A DNA stretch of 39,761 nt from Oscillospiraceae bacterium (GCA_015064665.1 SVRU01000016.1:1-39761), one strand, 5' to 3'. Numbered from the stretch's first letter, positions 1 through 7,583 are shown. Notes: generated from the letters alone by a model not told the origin. A program made the numbers and translations.

Positions 1-15
1 CCATCACTCGCTCCA
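1..15 (+). tRNA. tRNA-Gly, 3' end only (cut by window edge)
   Basis: The first 15 bases read as the end of a tRNA: CCAT as the 3' side of a T stem, CACTCGC as the 3' acceptor strand, T as discriminator and an encoded CCA. This resembles the end of bacterial tRNA-Gly (usual form CCCAT-CACCCGC-T-CCA). It lies four bases before the next tRNA, so the two were probably co-transcribed. The isotype is inferred from the tail only, because the anticodon is outside the window. Confidence 0.55.
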
Positions 16-19
16 AATT

Positions 20-95
20 GCGCCCATAGCTCAGTGGATAGAGTGCCCGGCTACGAACCGGTAGGTCGAAGGTTCGAATCCTCCTGGGCGCGCCA
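20..95 (+). tRNA. tRNA-Arg (anticodon ACG)
   Basis: A full cloverleaf can be drawn. Acceptor GCGCCCA (20-26) pairs with TGGGCGC (85-91), followed by discriminator G and encoded CCA. The D stem is GCTC/GAGT, the anticodon loop CTACGAA gives ACG at 53-55, and the T loop is TTCGAAT at 73-79. ACG (read as ICG) decodes CGU/CGC/CGA. Two stem positions do not pair canonically: C46 with T62 at the top of the anticodon stem, and A69 with C83 in the T stem. It is followed directly by an intrinsic terminator, which closes the tRNA transcript. Confidence 0.93.
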
Positions 96-98
96 CGA

Positions 99-131
99 AA
101 AATACCGATGCTTGTGCATCGGTATTTTTTT
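99..131 (+). terminator. Intrinsic terminator after the tRNA-Arg
   Basis: An AT-flanked stem, AATACCGATGC (101-111) with GCATCGGTATT (116-126), has a four-base loop and is followed by a T run. It begins four bases after the tRNA CCA end. Confidence 0.92.
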
Positions 132-137
132 ATTCTA

Positions 138-166
138 TTGACATTGTCATTGTTTTTTGATAAAAT
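138..166 (+). promoter_or_regulatory. Sigma-A promoter of the yqeG operon
   Basis: The -35 is TTGACA (138-143) and the -10 is TAAAAT (161-166), with 17 bp between them. It sits just after the tRNA terminator and 25 bp before the first gene, whose Shine-Dalgarno GGAGG is at 179-183. Confidence 0.85.
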
Positions 167-190
167 AGAATAGATAGCGGAGGATATTAT

Positions 191-694
191 ATGAAGTTTA
201 CTTTCGTACCGGAATACAGATTCGAAACTTTTGATTTAGCAAGCGCGGATTTTCTTGCCGAAATCGGCGTAAAGGGAATAATCCTCGACGTTGACAATAC
301 TCTTGAGCCTTATGAAAACGCAACCCCCGGAAAGCACGTCGTGAATTGGCTTCAATCGCTTAAGGAACGCGGAATAAAGGCTGCGATAGTATCAAACAAT
401 GACAAAGAAAGAATTGAGCTGTTTAATAAGGAGCTTGGACTTGTTGCATATTATAAAGCTAAAAAGCCGTTTAAAAAAAATATTTATCGCGCAATGGCGG
501 ATATGCAGACAGCACCCGGAGAAACCGTTTTGATGGGAGACCAGGTCTTTACTGACGTTTGGGCTGCGCACAACGCAAAAATACGTGCTATATTAGTTCC
601 TCCTATCAAGGATAAAACCGATATATTTACAAAATTCAAGCGTATGCTTGAACGTCCTATACTGAGAAAATACGAAAGGATGAATAAAAAATGA
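191..694 (+). CDS. yqeG: YqeG family HAD-IIIA phosphatase
   Basis: This 167-residue cytoplasmic protein has all four HAD motifs. Motif I is DVDNT (D33 nucleophile, D35 acid/base), motif II is SNN at 68-70, motif III is a Lys in AKKPFKK (about 91-96), and motif IV is GDQVFTD with D117 and D122. Length and motif spacing match the YqeG family, whose physiological substrate is not established; mitochondrial relatives dephosphorylate phosphatidylglycerophosphate, so a lipid-phosphate role is possible but only inferred. The start follows GGAGG by 7 nt. Its stop overlaps the next start (ATGA), so it is translationally coupled to the endonuclease-IV-like gene. It heads a three-gene operon. Confidence 0.9.
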   Translation: MKFTFVPEYRFETFDLASADFLAEIGVKGIILDVDNTLEPYENATPGKHVVNWLQSLKERGIKAAIVSNNDKERIELFNKELGLVAYYKAKKPFKKNIYRAMADMQTAPGETVLMGDQVFTDVWAAHNAKIRAILVPPIKDKTDIFTKFKRMLERPILRKYERMNKK

Positions 695-1542
695 AAGCGT
701 ATTTCGGTCCCGGCGGAAACAGCGAGGCTTTTAAATTTTTCGGTGGAAAATCCACGCTCGATGCTCCGAGATGGCTGGCGTCAATAGGGCTTGATGCCTA
801 TGAATACGAAGCCGGCAACGGTATAGCGGCTTCTCCTCAAATGCTATCCGCAATCGGTGTTGAAGCTGAAAAGAATAATATAAAGATGTCTTTTCACACC
901 CCGTATTTTATTTCTTTGTCTGGCGTTGAAGAAGAAAAGCGTCTTAAAAGCATTAAATATATTGCCGATAGTCTTGATGCAGCGCGGCGTCTCGGCGCTA
1001 AAACCATAGTTGTTCACACCGGGTCTGCGGCAAAAATTTCTCGCGATGAGGCTATGCGTCTTGCCGCAGATACTCTTATAAAAACACTTGCCTCCGTCGA
1101 TACGTACGGAATCAAGATCGGACTTGAAACTATGGGCAAAATTAATCAGCTCGGAACTCTTGCTGAGGTTCTTGAGCTATGCAGGATTGATTCATCTCTC
1201 GTTCCTGTTGTGGATTTTGGACATATGAACGCAAGGGAATGTGGTGGAGTATTCAATTCTGCCGATGATTATATGCGCGTTTTTGATAAAATTGACAGAG
1301 CCATGGGCGCAGAAGTTGCAACTAATCTGCATTGCCATTTTTCAAAAATTGAGTGGACGGGAGCAGGCGAAAAAAAGCATCTGACTTTTTTCGACACGAT
1401 TTACGGTCCTGCGTACGAGCCGCTTGTCGAGGCTATCGTCAAAAATTCTCTTACACCTACAATCATCAGCGAATCGGCGGGAACGCAGTCCGATGACTCG
1501 CTTACTATGAAAAAATATTATGAGGAGTTGATTAATAAATGA
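691..1542 (+). CDS. Endonuclease IV-like TIM-barrel protein (Nfo/AP endonuclease 2 family)
   Basis: This 283-residue TIM barrel carries the trinuclear-zinc ligand pattern of endonuclease IV. By eye, H69 (FHTPY), H109 (VVHTG), E146 (GLET), D175 and H178 (VDFGH), H214 and H216 (LHCH), H230 (KKH) and E261 (SES) line up with the Escherichia coli Nfo ligands. The Asp of the D-R-H motif (Asp229 in E. coli) is replaced by Lys (K228-K229-H230), so one expected ligand is missing. It may therefore be an AP endonuclease subfamily or a related sugar-phosphate enzyme. It overlaps both neighbours by 4 bp. Family membership is firm; DNA-repair activity is inference. Confidence 0.8.
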   Translation: MKAYFGPGGNSEAFKFFGGKSTLDAPRWLASIGLDAYEYEAGNGIAASPQMLSAIGVEAEKNNIKMSFHTPYFISLSGVEEEKRLKSIKYIADSLDAARRLGAKTIVVHTGSAAKISRDEAMRLAADTLIKTLASVDTYGIKIGLETMGKINQLGTLAEVLELCRIDSSLVPVVDFGHMNARECGGVFNSADDYMRVFDKIDRAMGAEVATNLHCHFSKIEWTGAGEKKHLTFFDTIYGPAYEPLVEAIVKNSLTPTIISESAGTQSDDSLTMKKYYEELINK

Positions 1543-2609
1543 CAAATCTTGAAAAAATCAGATCGGCTTTTACAAGTCGCGGACTTGACGCCGTTATTAT
1601 TTTTGACGAACGCAACCAAAGGTATATTTCGGATTTTGCTTTTTCCGACGGTTTGCTTTTTATAACCAAGGATAGAGCGGAGCTGATTACCGATTTCAGA
1701 TATTATGAGATGGCAGGTAAAAAGGCTGACAAGGCTTTTAATATTACAATGCCTGATAACCGAATAGAATTTATTCAATCCGCAATCTCAGGCTCCGGCG
1801 TTAAGACTATTGGCTTTGAAGGGAATTACGTTTCTTACGAGCGTTACTCGAAGCTTTGCGAAAGCTTTTCCGACACTGAGTTTGTTAATATAGGAAATAT
1901 GATAGAAGAAATACGGCAGATAAAAACTTCGGAAGAAATTTCCCTTATGCAACAGGCACAGGACATTGCGGATAAAGCCTACGCTCATATCCTTAACGTA
2001 TTAACTCCCAATATGACCGAGATCGACGTAGCTACCGAGCTTGAGTATGCAATGAGAAAAAACGGAGCTGAATCAGCCGCTTTTGAAACGATAGCCGTTT
2101 CGGGTGATGCATCGGCGCTTCCTCATGGAACTCCGAGAAACGTAAAGCTCAAACGCGGCTTTCTTACAATGGATTTCGGAGCAAAGGTTGACAGATATTG
2201 CTCGGATATGACAAGAACCGTCGTTATCGGTCGTGCAGACGAAGAAATTAAAAAGCTTTACAACACCGTTCTCAAAGCGCAGCTTGCTGCTCTTGAATTT
2301 TTGGAGGTCGGGAAGGATTGCGGCGAGGCCGATAAGGTTGCCAGAGATATCATCGATTCACATCCCGAATACAAAGGTACTTTCGGTCACTCACTTGGTC
2401 ATTCCATTGGACTTTTGGTTCACGAAACGCCAAGCCTATCAAGACGTGCGTTTGGTCACAAAATGCGTCCCGGTGAGATCTATACGGTTGAGCCCGGTAT
2501 ATATCTTTTCGGTAAATACGGTTGCAGAATAGAGGATATGGTTGCAATCAAGGAAAAAGGAGTGCATAATTTCACTCATTCTACCAAGGATTTGATAGAA
2601 ATTTTGTAA
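1539..2609 (+). CDS. M24 family Xaa-Pro aminopeptidase/dipeptidase (YqhT-like)
   Basis: This 356-residue metallopeptidase has an N-terminal creatinase-like domain (about 1-125) and a C-terminal pita-bread catalytic domain. The five metal ligands are visible: D212 (MDFGA), D223 (CSDMTR), H288 (GHSIG), E318 (TVEPG) and E332 (RIEDM). H284 and H295 supply the other conserved histidines. It removes or releases residues next to proline from small peptides in the cytoplasm. Its position immediately upstream of efp matches yqhT-efp in Bacillus subtilis. It starts inside the previous stop (ATGA). Whether it acts as an aminopeptidase P or a prolidase cannot be told from sequence. Confidence 0.93.
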   Translation: MTNLEKIRSAFTSRGLDAVIIFDERNQRYISDFAFSDGLLFITKDRAELITDFRYYEMAGKKADKAFNITMPDNRIEFIQSAISGSGVKTIGFEGNYVSYERYSKLCESFSDTEFVNIGNMIEEIRQIKTSEEISLMQQAQDIADKAYAHILNVLTPNMTEIDVATELEYAMRKNGAESAAFETIAVSGDASALPHGTPRNVKLKRGFLTMDFGAKVDRYCSDMTRTVVIGRADEEIKKLYNTVLKAQLAALEFLEVGKDCGEADKVARDIIDSHPEYKGTFGHSLGHSIGLLVHETPSLSRRAFGHKMRPGEIYTVEPGIYLFGKYGCRIEDMVAIKEKGVHNFTHSTKDLIEIL

Positions 2610-2646
2610 TTCTTTGAGAAAAAAGAAAAAATATTGCATTTACCTA

Positions 2647-2675
2647 TTGAAAAAAACAAAAAAATATTGTAAAAT
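2647..2675 (+). promoter_or_regulatory. Sigma-A promoter of efp
   Basis: TTGAAA (2647-2652) and TAAAAT (2670-2675) are spaced by 17 bp, about 80 bp upstream of the efp start. This gives efp its own transcript apart from the upstream peptidase operon. Confidence 0.75.
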
Positions 2676-2753
2676 ATATTAGATACATTTTGAACGGTGC
2701 AAATATGGCGGATTGCATCGCTAAATCTTCAATCGTCAGAAAAGGAAATTAAA

Positions 2754-3311
2754 ATGTTAACAGCAGGTGATTTTAAAAATGGCGTTACCTTCGAGATGGA
2801 GGGTAAGGTATATCAGGTAATTGAGTTCCAGCACGTTAAGCCCGGTAAAGGAGCGGCTTTCGTAAGAACCAAGTATAAGGACGTTATGACCGGCACTATC
2901 CGTGAGCAGTCCTTCAATCCCACGGCAAAGTTTGAGAACGCCGTAATCGAAAGAAAGGATATGCAGTATTCTTATGATGACGGTGACCTTTATCACTTTA
3001 TGGACACTGAAACATGGGAAGAAACACTTATTTCTCACGATACCGTAGGCGATAACTTCCGTTTTGTTAAGGAAGAGATGATGTGCAAAATCGTTTCTTT
3101 CAAGGGAAAGGTATTTTCCGTTGAGCCCCCCACATTCGTTGAGCTTGCAGTTGTTGAAACCGAACCCGGCGTTCGCGGCGATACGGCTACGAACGTAACC
3201 AAACCCGCAACTCTTGAGACCGGCGCGGTTATTAAGGTTCCGATCTTTATCAACGAGGGCGACGTGCTCAGAGTTGATACGAGAACCGGTGAATATCTCG
3301 AAAGAGCATAA
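2754..3311 (+). CDS. efp: Translation elongation factor P
   Basis: This 185-residue EF-P has its three beta-barrel domains. It binds between the P and E sites of the ribosome and relieves stalling at polyproline. The modifiable lysine is K32 in the loop KPGKG, the same position as in Bacillus subtilis EF-P, where K32 carries 5-aminopentanol; the presence of Lys rather than Arg excludes the rhamnosylated type. The start [10 protein letters not shown] was chosen because it matches the family and follows AAGGA by 7 nt; an in-frame upstream start would add 19 unrelated residues. It is followed by a GC-rich hairpin and a CD1247-like gene. Confidence 0.97.
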   Translation: MLTAGDFKNGVTFEMEGKVYQVIEFQHVKPGKGAAFVRTKYKDVMTGTIREQSFNPTAKFENAVIERKDMQYSYDDGDLYHFMDTETWEETLISHDTVGDNFRFVKEEMMCKIVSFKGKVFSVEPPTFVELAVVETEPGVRGDTATNVTKPATLETGAVIKVPIFINEGDVLRVDTRTGEYLERA

Positions 3312-3318
3312 ATTAAAA

Positions 3319-3338
3319 GCCCTCCTTTACGGGAGGGC
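3319..3338 (+). other. GC-rich hairpin between efp and the next gene
   Basis: GCCCTCC (3319-3325) pairs with GGAGGGC (3332-3338) around a six-base loop. There is no T run after it, only ATCTTAATAAAGGAG leading into the next Shine-Dalgarno. It may be a weak terminator or an mRNA-end or processing hairpin that lowers expression of the following gene. Confidence 0.6.
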
Positions 3339-3360
3339 ATCTTAATAAAGGAGATATATT

Positions 3361-3810
3361 ATGAATATTAATGAAAATGCTGCTTATCTTAAGGGCTTGT
3401 TTGACGGTTACGAGCTTGACCGCAACTCCAAGGAAGTAAAGCTTATCGGCGAGATGCTTGAGCTTATCACGAAAATGTCATCAAGAATTTCGGATCTTGA
3501 GGCGGATAATGCCGAGCTTCGTGAGTATATTGAAGAAATCGACGAGGATCTCGGTGCTGTTGAAGAAGAGCTTTATTTCACCGATGAGGATGAGGACGAT
3601 TACGACGACCTTAACGACAACGATGAATATTTTGATGATGAAGACTCTGAATATTATGAGCTTGAGTGCCCGAATTGCGGCGAAACCGTTTGCTTTGATG
3701 ATTCACTCGATCCTAACGACCTTGTTTGTCCCGCATGCGGAGAAAAGGTTGGAGACGTTGAATTTTGCGACGGCGAATGCGACGCTTGCGATTCCAAGGA
3801 TTGTAACTGA
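3361..3810 (+). CDS. CD1247-type N-terminal domain protein with zinc ribbon
   Basis: This 149-residue, very acidic protein has three parts. The N-terminal part (about 1-60) resembles the CD1247 N-terminal domain of Clostridia and includes the segment YLKGLFDG. Next comes a Glu/Asp-rich coiled-coil and linker (about 45-100). The last part is a zinc ribbon with CPNC and CPAC knuckles (about 102-125) and a Cys-rich tail containing CDGECDACDSKDC. The domain is common downstream of efp in Clostridia but has no established function. AAAGGAG sits 8 nt before the ATG. It probably shares the efp transcript despite the hairpin between them. The acidic linker plus metal-binding tail suggests a protein-binding or metal-dependent regulator; that is inference. 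Confidence 0.75.
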   Translation: MNINENAAYLKGLFDGYELDRNSKEVKLIGEMLELITKMSSRISDLEADNAELREYIEEIDEDLGAVEEELYFTDEDEDDYDDLNDNDEYFDDEDSEYYELECPNCGETVCFDDSLDPNDLVCPACGEKVGDVEFCDGECDACDSKDCN

Positions 3811-3823
3811 CATATAATTTTTT

Positions 3824-3850
3824 GGGGGGGCATTGCCCCCCCGTTTTTTT
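3824..3850 (+). terminator. Intrinsic terminator of the efp transcript
   Basis: A run of seven G (3824-3830) and seven C (3836-3842) are separated by CATTG and followed by a T run. It separates the efp unit from the T-box leader. Confidence 0.93.
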
Positions 3851-3882
3851 AGTTTATTTTACATTTTAAACATAAATTTCTA

Positions 3883-3911
3883 TTGACAAATCAGGTCTCT
3901 TGTGATAAAAT
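3883..3911 (+). promoter_or_regulatory. Sigma-A promoter of the metY-metA T-box transcript
   Basis: TTGACA (3883-3888) and TAAAAT (3906-3911) have 17 bp spacing. Transcription would start near 3918, just before the conserved T-box stem I. Confidence 0.85.
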
Positions 3912-3917
3912 TTATAC

Positions 3918-4180
3918 AAAGCTATGACGGAGAGAGAATCGAGGGAACAATCACAGAGAGCCGCGGAGGGTGAAAGGCGGTATTGTAAAGTCGAATTCTT
4001 ATGGCTCCCGAGCAGGCTGCTTGAGCAATGTTTTCTTTTTTGTTAGGGCAACACGCAGGCGCAGCGTTATCGGCGCGATGGCTGTTTGGCTTTAAAGTGG
4101 CACTTGCGTGCAATTTGAGTGGTACCGCGGATGATTTTTGAGTCATTCGTCTCAATTTGAGACGGGGCTCTTTTTATTTT
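3918..4180 (+). promoter_or_regulatory. T-box leader, likely methionine-specific
   Basis: Hallmarks in order: a stem I region with the AGAGAG motif (near 3955) and a GGTG apical motif; a specifier region GAATTCTTATGGC with ATG at 4001-4003; the T-box GAGTGGTACCGCGG (4117-4130); and a terminator hairpin from 4140. Uncharged tRNA pairs with the specifier and the T-box bulge and stabilises an antiterminator. The AUG specifier fits the downstream methionine genes; UAU (Tyr) one base earlier is the only near alternative and does not fit them. Expected effect: metY-metA transcription rises when charged tRNA-Met is scarce. Confidence 0.9.
4140..4180 (+). terminator. T-box attenuator hairpin
   Basis: GAGTC plus TCGTCTCAA on the left arm (4140-4156, with a two-base bulge) pairs with TTGAGACGG plus GGCTC on the right arm (up to 4170), followed by a T run. 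This is the terminator competing with the T-box antiterminator. Confidence 0.88.
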
Positions 4181-4208
4181 AATATGAAAGGCACAATATG
4201 AAAGGCAC
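4181..4208 (+). repeat. Tandem 14-bp duplication carrying two ribosome-binding sites
   Basis: AATATGAAAGGCAC occurs twice head to tail (4181-4194 and 4195-4208). Each copy contains the weak Shine-Dalgarno-like AAAGG and an out-of-frame ATG that opens a very short frame (5 codons from 4184, 11 codons from 4198). The true metY start at 4214 follows the second copy. Confidence 0.85.
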
Positions 4209-4213
4209 AGAAA

Positions 4214-5494
4214 ATGAAAGAAACAAGAATTGAAACAAAATGCGTACAGGGCGGTTATACCCCCGGAAACGGTGAGCCGCGTCAAATTCCAATAATTCAA
4301 AGCACAACCTTTAAATATTCTACAAGCGAGGATATGGGAAAGCTTTTTGACCTTGAAGCTTCCGGATATTTTTATTCAAGACTTCAGAACCCGACCTGCG
4401 ATACAGTTGCGGCAAGAATTTGCGAGCTTGAAGGAGGAACGGCTGCAATGCTCACCTCATCGGGTCAGGCAGCTAACTTTTTTGCTGTTTTCAATATCGC
4501 ATCTGCGGGCGATCACGTAGTTGCGGCAAGTACGATATACGGCGGAACGTTTAATCTGTTCTCGGTAACGATGAAGAGGATGGGAATTGAATTTACTTTC
4601 GTTACGCCCGATTGCTCTAATGAAGAGCTTGAAGCGGCTTTCCGTCCCGAAACCAAGGCAGTCTTCGGCGAAACAATAGCAAACCCTGCGCTTCGTGTTC
4701 TTGATATCGAGAGGTTTGCAAAAGCAGCTCATTCGCACGGAGTTCCGCTTATTATCGATAATACCTTTGCAACTCCGATTAATTGCCGTCCTTTTGAGTG
4801 GGGCGCGGATATCGTTACTCATTCAACGACGAAATATATGGACGGACATGGCAGCGCGGTTGGCGGATGCATCGTTGATTCGGGTAAATTCGATTGGGCG
4901 GCTTCGGGTAAATTTCCGGGACTTTGCACACCCGACGAAAGCTATCACGGAGTAAATTATATTGAAAGATTTGGCAAAGAGGGTGCGTATATAACCAAAG
5001 CGACAGCTCAGCTTATGCGCGATTTTGGATGTACTCAATCGCCGCAGAGTGCATTTCTTCTCGGTCTCGGACTCGAGAGCCTTCACGTACGCATGAAGCG
5101 CCATTGCGAAAACGGACTTGCAGTTGCAGAATTTCTCTCAAAGCACCCCAACGTAACGTGGGTAAAATATCCGAATTTGCCCGGCGATGCAGATTATGAT
5201 TTAGCTTGTAAATATCTTGCATCAGGCTCGTGCGGAGTCGTAAGTTTTGGCGTAAAAGGGGGAAGAAGTGCGGCAGAAAGGTTTATGAAGAATTTAAAGC
5301 TTGGCGCGATCGAAACTCACGTTGCCGATGCGCGCACCTGTTGCTTGCATCCTGCAAGCGCTACTCACCGTCAGATGAACGACGAGGAGCTTATAGCGGC
5401 AGGAGTTTCTCCCGACCTTATAAGATACTCCTGCGGTATAGAGAACGTAGACGATCTTATCGAGGACCTTGAACAAGCGCTATCATCAATTTAA
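4214..5494 (+). CDS. metY: O-acetylhomoserine aminocarboxypropyltransferase (sulfhydrylase)
   Basis: This 426-residue PLP enzyme of the Cys/Met-metabolism (gamma) family makes homocysteine from O-acetyl-L-homoserine and sulfide. The PLP lysine is K207 in HSTTKYMDGHG. The cofactor Asp is D182 in IDNTFATP. The phosphate-binding region has SSGQAA (82-87), and YSRLQNPT (54-61) is the usual N-terminal signature. The length is typical of MetY and longer than the roughly 380-400 residues of cystathionine gamma-synthase. It starts after the duplicated AAAGG site. It sits 21 bp before metA, which makes its substrate, and both are under the methionine T-box. Confidence 0.94.
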   Translation: MKETRIETKCVQGGYTPGNGEPRQIPIIQSTTFKYSTSEDMGKLFDLEASGYFYSRLQNPTCDTVAARICELEGGTAAMLTSSGQAANFFAVFNIASAGDHVVAASTIYGGTFNLFSVTMKRMGIEFTFVTPDCSNEELEAAFRPETKAVFGETIANPALRVLDIERFAKAAHSHGVPLIIDNTFATPINCRPFEWGADIVTHSTTKYMDGHGSAVGGCIVDSGKFDWAASGKFPGLCTPDESYHGVNYIERFGKEGAYITKATAQLMRDFGCTQSPQSAFLLGLGLESLHVRMKRHCENGLAVAEFLSKHPNVTWVKYPNLPGDADYDLACKYLASGSCGVVSFGVKGGRSAAERFMKNLKLGAIETHVADARTCCLHPASATHRQMNDEELIAAGVSPDLIRYSCGIENVDDLIEDLEQALSSI

Positions 5495-5515
5495 AGCTCC
5501 GAAAGGAAATGAAGT

Positions 5516-6457
5516 ATGCCTATAAAGATTCCAAACGAGTTACCTGCGGTCAAAACGCTTGAATGTGAAAACATATTCGTTATGACCGAAACACGCGCCA
5601 TAACTCAGGATATAAGACCGCTTAAAATCTTGATTTTAAATCTGATGCCTACTAAAATAGATACCGAAACACAGCTCTCAAGACTTCTCGGTAATTCTCC
5701 GCTTCAGGTTGAAATCGAGCTTATTCACACAAGCACCTATCATTCAAAAAACATTTCAGAAGAGCATCTTCTTGCTTTTTATAAGGAATTTAAAGACGTA
5801 AAGAACAGATATTTCGACGGAATGATAATAACCGGCGCGCCTGTTGAAAAGATGGATTTCGAAGATGTTGAATATTGGGAAGAATTAAAAGAAATAATGG
5901 AATGGACTAAAACTCACGTTCACAGCACTCTTCATATATGCTGGGGCGCGCAAGCCGGCTTATATTATCATTACGGGGTAAATAAGTATATGCTTGACGA
6001 AAAGCTTTCGGGTGTTTATAAGCATACGGTAGATTATAAACGTTCTATTCTTTTCCGTGGTTTTGACGACGTATTTTACGTTCCTCATTCGCGTTATACG
6101 ACCGTTTTGCGTGAGGATATCGAAAAGGTTCCAGAGCTCAAAATTCTTTCTTCGTCTGAAAAGGCGGGTGTTTATACTGTTTCAACTCGCGGCGGAAAGC
6201 AGATATTTATTACCGGACATTCCGAGTACGATGCGGAAACGCTTAATAAGGAATATACGCGAGATAAGCTTGCGGGTATAAATCCGAAAATTCCCGAAAA
6301 CTATTTTCCTAACGACGACGATACTAAAGCACCGCTGCTTACTTGGCGCGCTCATGCAACTCTTCTTTTTACAAACTGGCTTAATTATTTTGTTTATCAA
6401 ACAACTCCGTACGATATAAACGAAATAAAAGACAAAAAACTTGAAGAAATTTTGTAA
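5516..6457 (+). CDS. metAA: Homoserine O-acetyltransferase (MetA fold)
   Basis: This 313-residue MetA-family enzyme has the catalytic Cys142 (HICWGAQAG) and the His235/Glu237 pair (TGHSEYD), at the same numbers as the E. coli enzyme. Residue 111 is Glu (APVEKMDFE). In this family Glu111 favours acetyl-CoA and Gly favours succinyl-CoA, so acetyl transfer is predicted despite the common annotation as a succinyltransferase. This agrees with the adjacent O-acetylhomoserine-specific metY. GAAAGG precedes the start. No terminator is obvious after it; the next promoter begins 18 bp downstream. Confidence 0.94.
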   Translation: MPIKIPNELPAVKTLECENIFVMTETRAITQDIRPLKILILNLMPTKIDTETQLSRLLGNSPLQVEIELIHTSTYHSKNISEEHLLAFYKEFKDVKNRYFDGMIITGAPVEKMDFEDVEYWEELKEIMEWTKTHVHSTLHICWGAQAGLYYHYGVNKYMLDEKLSGVYKHTVDYKRSILFRGFDDVFYVPHSRYTTVLREDIEKVPELKILSSSEKAGVYTVSTRGGKQIFITGHSEYDAETLNKEYTRDKLAGINPKIPENYFPNDDDTKAPLLTWRAHATLLFTNWLNYFVYQTTPYDINEIKDKKLEEIL

Positions 6458-6475
6458 GTTTTTTATAAAAATCTA

Positions 6476-6504
6476 TTGACATTCTAAAAAAGAAGTGATA
6501 AAAT
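6476..6504 (+). promoter_or_regulatory. Sigma-A promoter of rplU-prp-rpmA
   Basis: TTGACA (6476-6481) and TAAAAT (6499-6504) have 17 bp spacing, right after metA. Confidence 0.87.
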
Positions 6505-6510
6505 AATATG

Positions 6511-6565
6511 ACGCTTATTGATAGGCTCCGAAAGTGCGTCTGCACGCCTATGATAGCGATTACAC
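6511..6565 (+). ncRNA. Ribosomal protein L21 leader
   Basis: ATAGGC (6521-6526) pairs with GCCTAT (6546-6551), enclosing a second hairpin GTGC (6534-6537) with GCAC (6542-6545). Position and shape match the Firmicute L21 leader that precedes rplU-rpmA, a presumed autoregulatory mRNA element. Assigned by structure and context, not by a covariance search. Confidence 0.75.
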
Positions 6566-6586
6566 ACGAAAGTGAGGTGCTTTTAC

Positions 6587-6895
6587 ATGTTCGCTATTTT
6601 CGTAACAGGTGGAAAGCAGTACAAGGTTGCTGAAGGTGACGTTATCTTCGTTGAGAAGCTTGGCGTTGCTGAAGGTGAAACGGTTAAGTTCGACAACGTT
6701 CTTGCCGTAAGCGGCGAGACCTTAACTGTCGGTACTCCTAAGGTAGAGGGTGCAACTGTTGTTGCTACTGTTGTTAAGAATGGTAAGTCTAAGAAGATAG
6801 ACGTTATCAGGTACAAGTCCAAGAAGAACGAGAAGAAGAAGATCGGTCATCGTCAGGATTATACCAAGATTCAGATCGAAAAAATCGAGGCTTGA
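6587..6895 (+). CDS. rplU: 50S ribosomal protein L21
   Basis: This 102-residue protein starts [14 protein letters not shown], the typical L21 N-terminus, and ends in a basic segment with [12 protein letters not shown]. It binds 23S rRNA domain VI. The start was set at 6587 because GAGGTG (6574-6579) lies 7 nt upstream; a GTG at 6572 would add five residues and lies within the Shine-Dalgarno region. First gene of the rplU-prp-rpmA operon. Confidence 0.97.
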   Translation: MFAIFVTGGKQYKVAEGDVIFVEKLGVAEGETVKFDNVLAVSGETLTVGTPKVEGATVVATVVKNGKSKKIDVIRYKSKKNEKKKIGHRQDYTKIQIEKIEA

Positions 6896-6900
6896 ATTAA

Positions 6901-7257
6901 ATGACAACAATTACGTTTTATAAGGCCAACGGATTTTATTACGGTTTTGAGGAGAAAGGGCATACCGGTTATGGCGAGTCGGGAGACGACGTTCTCTGCG
7001 CGGCTTTGTCAAGTATGACTATGCTTCTTATAAACGCTATTGAAATATCCTACGCGTCAAACGTCGACTATACTATCGATGAGAAGACCACGGATATAAA
7101 GGTAATTGCAAAATCCGCGCTCCCGAAATTCGAGAGCGATGAAAAGAAGCAATATGCTATCTCCGGTCTTATACAGGCTTATTTCTTTCAGCTTATGGAT
7201 CTTGTTGAGGACTACTATGAGTTCCTTGACGTTAAAGAGATAGAGCGCGAGATTTAA
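6901..7257 (+). CDS. prp: Ribosomal-processing cysteine protease Prp (YsxB family)
   Basis: This 118-residue protease cleaves the N-terminal extension of ribosomal protein L27. The signature [16 protein letters not shown] holds catalytic His21 and Cys33, one position from Staphylococcus aureus Prp (H22, C34). It lies 5 bp after rplU and 47 bp before rpmA, the conserved order. Its substrate rpmA in this window keeps the extension, so the enzyme-substrate pair is complete. Confidence 0.95.
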   Translation: MTTITFYKANGFYYGFEEKGHTGYGESGDDVLCAALSSMTMLLINAIEISYASNVDYTIDEKTTDIKVIAKSALPKFESDEKKQYAISGLIQAYFFQLMDLVEDYYEFLDVKEIEREI

Positions 7258-7304
7258 GCATTCTACACAGGCTGCATGCCACAAAAATTATGGAGGTACA
7301 TGAA

Positions 7305-7583
7305 ATGTTAAAGCTTAGTTTACAGTTCTTTGCTCATAAAAAGGGTGTTGGTTCTACTAAGAACGGCCGTGATTCCGAGTCTAAGCGTCTTGGTGTTAAG
7401 AGAGCTGACGGTCAGGTTGTAACTGCCGGCAATATTCTTGTAAGACAGCGCGGAACCAAAATTCATCCCGGCAAGAACGTAGGTATCGGTACAGACGATA
7501 CTCTCTTTGCTCTCGTTGACGGAAGAGTTAAGTTCGAACATATTTCCGGCGGCAAGAAGCAGGTTAGTGTTTACGCTGACTAA
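7305..7583 (+). CDS. rpmA: 50S ribosomal protein L27, Prp-processed type
   Basis: This 92-residue L27 begins [20 protein letters not shown]. The first nine residues form the Firmicute-specific extension ending in LQFF; Prp is expected to cut after F9, exposing AHKKG, the end that reaches into the peptidyl-transferase centre. The ATG at 7305 was preferred over an in-frame ATG at 7290 because the latter overlaps the GGAGG Shine-Dalgarno (7292-7296). A terminator follows. Confidence 0.97.
   Translation: MLKLSLQFFAHKKGVGSTKNGRDSESKRLGVKRADGQVVTAGNILVRQRGTKIHPGKNVGIGTDDTLFALVDGRVKFEHISGGKKQVSVYAD

Noticed and set aside
2697..2753. Longer EF-P with 19 extra N-terminal residues
   Set aside because: There is no ribosome-binding site at that ATG and the extension is absent from the family; [10 protein letters not shown] after AAGGA is the proper start.
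4000..4002. TAT (tyrosine) as T-box specifier
   Set aside because: It overlaps ATG by one base, but the regulated genes make methionine, so ATG is the better reading.
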